This document shows positions 58,021 to 64,000 of a stretch of 64,000 nucleotides of DNA, in pieces. A program made the position numbers and the translations under genes. Location: assembly GCA_937129385.1 (NCBI GenBank), contig CAKZNC010000102.1:18194-82193 (forward strand). Reading direction: 5' to 3'. The DNA is from an uncultured Bacteroidota bacterium (lineage in GTDB: Bacteria > Bacteroidota > Bacteroidia > Bacteroidales > GCA-2748055). Every line of letters starts with the position of its first letter. Within the stretch, counting starts at the first letter, position 1. The notes beneath the pieces were generated by a model. It saw nothing but the letters and a program-made list of their open reading frames with translations, ran no database searches and was not told the origin of the DNA.

Positions 58021-61000
58021 TTAGGTTTTAATAAATGTTGCGATTTCCTTATCATTGAACAGGCTTGTGCAGACATCCAGAAATTCAGGAATATCAAATA
58101 ACAGTCTCCTGAACTCCTCCCGCTCTGCCTGTAAAAGAGTGAATTCCGGCTCTGATGCAAGATAATCTAATTGTTCCAAAACCGAAGGATAGTCCGTGAT
58201 ATTTATCACAATACCATGCCGGATCAACCCTTGACCGGCACTTGGATTCCTGATAAGGGACACCTTGTCCGGATCATGAATATTATTTTCACCTACAGGC
58301 CGAAGGACTTTCACCAACTTCAATAATACCTCCCTGTCGAGCGAATCAAAAACATTCCAGGTATGCAATGACTCCACGAATCCGATCATGCCTTTTCCGG
58401 AAAGATCCCCGATTGCCGGATTATCAAACGGCAACTTCCCGTGATACAACTGAAATCTGCCATTTACCTCTTCGAATAGGGTTTTGTCCTTCAATAACAA
58501 TACATCCGCAGCTGATTTGCTTATGATCCTGTCAGGATTGAATACCTGTGCTGCAAGAAATCGTCCTGCATCCGCTTCTTCATCCAGCCTGATCGCTTCA
58601 ATGGTGCATAGCTTGAGATACTCTCCTGTATACAGACCGTCCCTGTTCAGGAGATCAATCAAAAGAGATTCATATGAAGGGATCTCTACCGGCATTTCAT
58701 TCTGAAGACGTCGCACTTTTTCCGGCACGGAAAGGTCATCAAAATAAGGCTCCAGGTATGCAAATAATTCATCCTCAACGATCAGGTTCAGCAATTCAAG
58801 TGCGAACCCGGCACCTTCATTCTCTGTATCCTCAATACTCTTTTGCACGTGTTCAACTGCACTCCTGTCATATGTGATGCTCAGCAAAGTAAATAATAAG
58901 TGATCGGTCCGTCGCTGCTCTTCCAGGATCGCATCGTGGAGATTGCTGTCAGGATCGTTTTCCCTGGTTACATATTCGGCTGCAATATTACCAGCCCCGG
59001 CAAGGGCAACATCATAGATGATGGTGTGCAGGAGTGTTCGCTCTTTCTCCCCGGGTTTGAATTCATTGACATACAATCCATGAATGACTGCCTCCCTGAT
59101 CTCTCGCTGGTGGAAATCAATCTTACTGAACAGGTATTCATTGGCCTTGCTACCACCAATGGCGATCATCGCCCGGATGATCCGTAATCGAACGATCGTC
59201 TCAGTACCGGTCTTATGAAATGCATTTTCCAGGTTTTCCAGGACCACATCACCGATCCGTACCAACGCCGACCAGGAGACTATGTACAGATGCGGATGAC
59301 CAAGATAATCCACCAGGTAACTGCCAAGCTCCTTTACCCCTAGCCTCCCAGCTGCTTCGATTGCTGCCGAACGCAGATCGATGTCCCGGTCGCGAAGCAT
59401 TGCAATGATGTGCGGAACCTGTGATGTATCGCCATCTTCAACTGTCTGAAGCAAAGCTGATAATATCATCTCTTTGTTCTCCGAAGCAAATGCTTTTTCA
59501 GGGGATTTTCCTGGTCGCTTCAACCGTTCCCGGTATTGGTCAATGATCTGACGAAGCGCTATATCCGATGTCTCATTATACACCTCGTCGGCCAATTTTT
59601 CTCTGCAGGGATACAATGTCCGGGAAATATACTTCCACGCCATCTTTTGCATTTCAGGTGAGGGAAATCGCAACACCTCTTCCAGCAATTCATCGCTGAC
59701 GAAATGATAATAATAGGGATCCAGGTTGAGGATCTCACTGTACATTGGCGACTCGGGAAGCGAAGGTGTGGTTGTCTTTTTTGACTGATCCTGTTCGATA
59801 TTCGATTCCCTGGCACTGGCAAGTGTTTCATTCAGAGTGTTTCTGTATGACTTGTAAAGGGTATATCCCAGGATCACCCACAAGATGAGCAATGCAATGA
59901 GGATGTATGAGAAGTGAATCACATTTACAAAACTAAGCAGCAGTAAACCTGCCATGATCAGTCCGGATGTAAAAGCAGTAACCTCATTGACCACACCATC
60001 GATCCTGGCCTGAACATCAAATCGCTCCCCTGAATCCAGTGACTGGTAAAGGATCTTCATCGATGGGCTTTCAATAGCATCTTTCAACGACTTGTTAAAA
60101 AGCTTAGACAGGGCAATCACCAGGAAGAAAAGAGTGAAACTCGCAGCTTCTGCAGCATATCCGAACACCCCGCCAACAAGAGAAGCAATTACGGTGAGAA
60201 TCAGAAGAAGGGCCGGTGAGATCAGCAAGGTAATACGCAGACCGTAATTTTTCATCAACCAGCCATACAGTGTGCTTTTTATGAACACTGTGAAAATCAT
60301 CATGGTTCCAAAAAAAGCACCCAGGAAACTGGTGAGTTCCCTGTTATTGTCATAGTTCGCCTCGGTGGCCCACATGAAAGAATAATGGATGAAAAATCCA
60401 CTGATCACACTCAGGACAACAAAAAATGCCATCAGGGAAGTGTACCGTTTCCTGAATAAACTGAAAAATCCAGTCTTCCGGCTCTTCTCCCTGGAATCAG
60501 TCTGCCTGGCAGTAAATTCGAATCTCCTCAACACGACCAGCTGAAAGACGAGTGCAAAAAGAAGACTTCCAAGTCCGATCAGCAAAGTATCGTATACGTT
60601 AAAGTCGAAACGAACAAGGACTGGAACTGCATAAAAGGCAAGGATCATCCCGACGATCGACCCTGTATCAATGATCCCGAACAACCTTTTACCCTCACGC
60701 AGAGAAAAATAACGTCCCGCCGTTCCCCAGAATCCGAGCATGCTGATAATGATCAGAGGTCCCATCAATACAAGCAGTGCAAATGTAAGCCATGGATCAT
60801 CACTCATACCATAGCCGATCCTGAGAGCTGCCGTTAATAAAATCGTTACCAGCAAGTTTAGAACTGTAAACAACTTAAAGGGAAGACGCTTTTGCAGATA
60901 GGTGTAAACCGAAGTGAATACGATGCCCACCGCACCTGATATCATAAATGCCCGTGGCATCAGTTCAGCACTGTAAACATTCAGGAACAATGCATTGGCA

Positions 61001-61116
61001 CCCACATCCAACGCTCCTGCAAAGATTCCAAGGAATACCGACTGGGTGAGCAGGAGATATACGATCCCCCTCTCTTCCTTTTCAATGTTTAGTGCCTTGG
61101 AAATGCTTACAGGCAT
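58021..61116 (-). CDS. MFS/nucleotide-transporter-like 12-TM protein fused to HEAT-like repeats and a C-terminal cNMP-binding-like remnant
   Basis: Polytopic N-terminal half ('LGIFAGALDVGANALFLNVY...GIIDTGSIVGMILAFYAVPVLV'); HEAT-like 'IIAMLRDRDIDLRSAAIEAAGRLGVKELGSYLVDYLGHPHLYIVSWSALVRIG'; C-terminal 'VFDSLDREVLLKLVKVLRPVG'. Start placed at internal Met (61116). Confidence 0.75.
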   Translation of the reverse strand: MPVSISKALNIEKEERGIVYLLLTQSVFLGIFAGALDVGANALFLNVYSAELMPRAFMISGAVGIVFTSVYTYLQKRLPFKLFTVLNLLVTILLTAALRIGYGMSDDPWLTFALLVLMGPLIIISMLGFWGTAGRYFSLREGKRLFGIIDTGSIVGMILAFYAVPVLVRFDFNVYDTLLIGLGSLLFALVFQLVVLRRFEFTARQTDSREKSRKTGFFSLFRKRYTSLMAFFVVLSVISGFFIHYSFMWATEANYDNNRELTSFLGAFFGTMMIFTVFIKSTLYGWLMKNYGLRITLLISPALLLILTVIASLVGGVFGYAAEAASFTLFFLVIALSKLFNKSLKDAIESPSMKILYQSLDSGERFDVQARIDGVVNEVTAFTSGLIMAGLLLLSFVNVIHFSYILIALLILWVILGYTLYKSYRNTLNETLASARESNIEQDQSKKTTTPSLPESPMYSEILNLDPYYYHFVSDELLEEVLRFPSPEMQKMAWKYISRTLYPCREKLADEVYNETSDIALRQIIDQYRERLKRPGKSPEKAFASENKEMILSALLQTVEDGDTSQVPHIIAMLRDRDIDLRSAAIEAAGRLGVKELGSYLVDYLGHPHLYIVSWSALVRIGDVVLENLENAFHKTGTETIVRLRIIRAMIAIGGSKANEYLFSKIDFHQREIREAVIHGLYVNEFKPGEKERTLLHTIIYDVALAGAGNIAAEYVTRENDPDSNLHDAILEEQRRTDHLLFTLLSITYDRSAVEHVQKSIEDTENEGAGFALELLNLIVEDELFAYLEPYFDDLSVPEKVRRLQNEMPVEIPSYESLLIDLLNRDGLYTGEYLKLCTIEAIRLDEEADAGRFLAAQVFNPDRIISKSAADVLLLKDKTLFEEVNGRFQLYHGKLPFDNPAIGDLSGKGMIGFVESLHTWNVFDSLDREVLLKLVKVLRPVGENNIHDPDKVSLIRNPSAGQGLIRHGIVINITDYPSVLEQLDYLASEPEFTLLQAEREEFRRLLFDIPEFLDVCTSLFNDKEIATFIKT

Positions 61117-61363
61117 TTGTTCGCAGTTAGTTTTGGACGGAACAAAATACAAAATTATCAGTACTTCCATGCATATCACCGTTGAGGTTTGTTTTAATTA
61201 TAGATGAAACTTCGGCGTTTCTTGACTAAACAGGACCAACAGCAGGTTTAAAATATGATTTCGTCATGTTTGTAGCACCAATCTGCAGGGAGAATTGAAT
61301 ACCCGGTAGGTACTATTGTAAAAAAAAATGATAATTTTAGAATCTATACCTTAACCTGAACAA

Positions 61364-62140
61364 ATGTTTGGACCTGATGAAGGGGTAGATAAAAAAATTG
61401 CCCGCAGGCGTGAACTGGTATTCATTATACTATCCGGGGTATTCCTCGGAACCCTTGCTGTGCTCAATATCCTGGGGCTTTCACGGCAGATCAACCTCTC
61501 ATTTAATATCGGAGATCTTCATATCCCCTTCGTTGTCTTTGTAGGGGTACTTCCCTACCCCATCACATTTCTCTGTACTGATTTTATAAGTGAGTTATAC
61601 GGAAGAAGACGTGCCAATACAGTGGTGTGGGTCGGACTGATCCTGAATATCTGGGTCCTGTTTATTCTCTGGCTCGGAGGTGCACTTCCTCCCCATCCGG
61701 AACTGGGAACCGATGGCCTTCCCGATATTGCACATCCCAATTACAGTTTTTTCTATATCAGGAAGCTGACGGGCATGGCTACTGCAGCATCGATGATCGC
61801 TTACCTCACTGCCCAGTTCGTTGACGTGCAGGTATTCCATATGCTGAAAAAACTCACCAGGGGAAAGGCCTTGTGGCTCAGGAACAATGGTTCAACCCTC
61901 ACCAGCCAGATGGTTGACTCTATAGCAGTGATTCTGATTACCTATTCCTTTTCAGATGCCATACATATCAAACCCGGAGAAACCGTGGCCCACGGATTAA
62001 TCATCCTGATCCTTTCAAATTATATGTTTAAAATGGTTTCTGCGCTTATAGATACCATTCCCTTCTATATAGGGGTGAAAAGATTGTCCCGGTACCTTCA
62101 CCTGGATCCGAATGAAGAATTCCGGAAAGCAGACAATTAA
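61364..62140 (+). CDS. Queuosine precursor transporter (YhhQ family)
   Basis: 'VFLGTLAVLNILGLSRQINL...PFVVFVGVLPYPITFLCTDFISELYGRRRANTVVWVGLILNIW', 'SQMVDSIAVILITY'. Confidence 0.88.
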   Translation: MFGPDEGVDKKIARRRELVFIILSGVFLGTLAVLNILGLSRQINLSFNIGDLHIPFVVFVGVLPYPITFLCTDFISELYGRRRANTVVWVGLILNIWVLFILWLGGALPPHPELGTDGLPDIAHPNYSFFYIRKLTGMATAASMIAYLTAQFVDVQVFHMLKKLTRGKALWLRNNGSTLTSQMVDSIAVILITYSFSDAIHIKPGETVAHGLIILILSNYMFKMVSALIDTIPFYIGVKRLSRYLHLDPNEEFRKADN

Positions 62141-62270
62141 CCAGGCGATTAAATATTTTCAGTGCACCTGCAGAGGTAGATCTGTATATTAATCTGTTTA
62201 GCTTTGTTTAGACTTATTGATGTAAAATTTAAACAAAATCGTCCGAATCGTGTTATTGCAGTAGTAAAAA

Positions 62271-63887
62271 ATGATTTTAGTGCAACAGCTCGTTTCACAT
62301 ATCAAAACTGCATCGAAAGAGTTTGAGAAAAGGAAAAAGTATCATGACTCAAAGCTTGCAGATTATCGGATGATCCTCACCAGGGTGACCGCCGGAGGTT
62401 CTGCCGGGGCAATAGAAAGGCACACCTCACGGGGGAAATTGCTTGCCCGTGACCGTATCAACCTGCTACTTGATCCCAACACACCCTTTTTGGAATTGTC
62501 CTCCCTTGCTGCCTACGGGCAATACGACAATGAATTTCCTTCAGCCGGGATCATTACCGGAATAGGCCTTATCCATGGAAAGGAGACAATCATCATTGCC
62601 AACGATGCAACCGTAAAAGGTGGCACCTATGTGCGTGAGACAATAAAAAAACATATCCGTGCGCAGGAGATCGCACTGAAAAATCATCTTCCTGCTGTCT
62701 ACCTTGTTGATTCAGGAGGTGTATTCCTTCCCAACCAGGCAGATGTTTTTCCCGACAAGGATGATTTTGGAAAGATATTTTATAACCAGGCGCAGCTTTC
62801 TGCCAACGGAATTCCCCAGGTCGCAATTGTCATGGGTTCCTGTACCGCGGGTGGCGCCTATGTGCCGGCAATGAGTGATGAGACAATTATTGTCAGGGAC
62901 CAGGGGACCATTTTCCTTGGAGGGCCACCGCTGGTAAAAGCGGCCACCGGGGAGACCGTTTCTGCCGAAGAACTTGGTGGTGGGAAAGTACATACCTCCA
63001 TGTCGGGTGTAGCCGACCACCTGGCCGAAGATGACAGGGATGCACTGCTGATCTGCCGGAATATATTTGAAACCATACAGTCACCTGCGCGTCAGAAACT
63101 GGACCTGAAAAAGATACGTGAACCCCTTTACGATCCGGCTGACCTTATTGGCATCATTCCGGTATCTCCAAGAGAACCTTATGATGCAAGGGAGATCATT
63201 GCCCGGCTGGTGGACGGGAGTGAATTTTCAGAATTTAAAAAAAATTATGGGACGACACTTGTTACCGGATTTGCACATATCATGGGGTACCCGGTGGGGA
63301 TCATTGCCAACAACGGTGTTCTGTTTTCAGAATCTTCCCTGAAAGGGACACATTTTGTCGAACTCTGCGATTTCCGCGGTATTCCAATCATCTTCCTGCA
63401 AAATATTGCAGGGTTTATGGTCGGAAAAAAATATGAACAAGGCGGAATTGCCAAAGATGGAGCTAAGATGGTCCATGCGGTGGCAAATTCCAGGGTTCCC
63501 AGGATCACGGTGATTGTGGGTGGATCATTCGGGGCAGGCAACTATGCAATGTCTGGCAGGGCCTATGATCCGAACCTGCTCTTTATGTGGCCAGATGCGC
63601 GTATCTCGGTTATGGGAGGAGAACAGGCCGCTGATGTGATGGCAACCATCAGGGAGGACCAGCTGGAAGCAAAAGGAAAGATATTAACAGTTGAAGAGAG
63701 GGACGCGATCCGCAAACCAATCCTGGAGAAATATGAACGGGAAGGCTCAGCATATTACAGCTCATCCAGGATTTGGGATGACGGGATAATCGAGCCTGCA
63801 GAGACCAGGAAGATACTGGCCCTTTCAATCTCCATGACCCTGAACCGGAAATTCAGCAAACCACAACATGGTGTATACAGAATGTAA
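62271..63887 (+). CDS. Acyl-CoA carboxylase beta (carboxyltransferase) subunit, methylcrotonyl-CoA carboxylase-like
   Basis: '[45 protein letters not shown]', '[20 protein letters not shown]', '[30 protein letters not shown]'. Downstream hydratase supports a leucine-degradation role. Confidence 0.9.
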   Translation: MILVQQLVSHIKTASKEFEKRKKYHDSKLADYRMILTRVTAGGSAGAIERHTSRGKLLARDRINLLLDPNTPFLELSSLAAYGQYDNEFPSAGIITGIGLIHGKETIIIANDATVKGGTYVRETIKKHIRAQEIALKNHLPAVYLVDSGGVFLPNQADVFPDKDDFGKIFYNQAQLSANGIPQVAIVMGSCTAGGAYVPAMSDETIIVRDQGTIFLGGPPLVKAATGETVSAEELGGGKVHTSMSGVADHLAEDDRDALLICRNIFETIQSPARQKLDLKKIREPLYDPADLIGIIPVSPREPYDAREIIARLVDGSEFSEFKKNYGTTLVTGFAHIMGYPVGIIANNGVLFSESSLKGTHFVELCDFRGIPIIFLQNIAGFMVGKKYEQGGIAKDGAKMVHAVANSRVPRITVIVGGSFGAGNYAMSGRAYDPNLLFMWPDARISVMGGEQAADVMATIREDQLEAKGKILTVEERDAIRKPILEKYEREGSAYYSSSRIWDDGIIEPAETRKILALSISMTLNRKFSKPQHGVYRM

Positions 63888-64000
63888 TGAGACAGAACCG
63901 AACCTATATCAATGATTTTGTGGAATCGATGACCGGTCACATTGTACTGGACCGTCCTGAGGTGCACAATGCGTTCAACATTGAAATGATACGTGAGATC
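63887..64000 (+). CDS. Enoyl-CoA hydratase/isomerase family protein (methylglutaconyl-CoA hydratase-like), truncated by window end
   Basis: ATG overlapping the previous stop; translation [38 protein letters not shown] has the crotonase N-terminal 'LxRPExxNAFNxEMI'. Confidence 0.8.
   Translation, partial: MRQNRTYINDFVESMTGHIVLDRPEVHNAFNIEMIREI

Noticed and set aside
61180-61363. Possible ncRNA or tRNA in the intergenic region between the MFS-HEAT gene and the queuosine precursor transporter
   Set aside because: No cloverleaf, CCA-type 3' end or stable conserved-looking hairpin could be found by eye; likewise for the other intergenic regions.

Overview
The window is one contiguous stretch of a Bacteroidota (Bacteroidales-like) chromosome. 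Support for this comes from T9SS C-terminal sorting domains, TAnnTTTG -7 promoter boxes, a reg_prop sensor kinase and Bacteroidetes-type gene content. It carries about 42 credible protein genes. I found no rRNA, tRNA, CRISPR array or transposase. Ordinary content includes a MATE transporter, yicC-gmk-nadD, lon, coaD, pyrE, birA, rsfS-ftsH-cdsA-psd, a flavodiiron protein and mccB-type carboxylase. There is also an amino-acid fermentation block: VorDBAC-type ferredoxin oxidoreductase, aminotransferase and ADP-forming acyl-CoA synthetase.

Two regions stand out.
(1) 17.5-28.1 kb is a divergent HydABC / HydS-like hydrogenase island with Rex, a TM1266-family regulator and a SpoIIE phosphatase. The hydrogenase-family proteins look catalytically dismantled. 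HydA keeps the four [4Fe-4S]H cysteines but has lost the proton-relay residues (C299R, E279Q, S319V in CpI numbering) and K358. The HydS-like sensor keeps only one of the four H-cluster cysteines. The N-terminal thioredoxin-like [2Fe-2S] domain of HydB has lost its cysteines. I read this as a non-H2 redox or bifurcating and sensory system derived from [FeFe]-hydrogenase parts.
(2) 44.5-61.1 kb is a tightly packed six-gene minus-strand operon: MFS/HEAT fusion, HAMP-SpoIIE phosphatase, membrane nSTAND1-WD40, outer-membrane barrel, propeller-like lipoprotein and a 2037-aa T9SS-secreted protein. It looks like an undescribed trans-envelope signalling and surface system.

All family calls come from reading motifs in the supplied translations. 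No database search was run.
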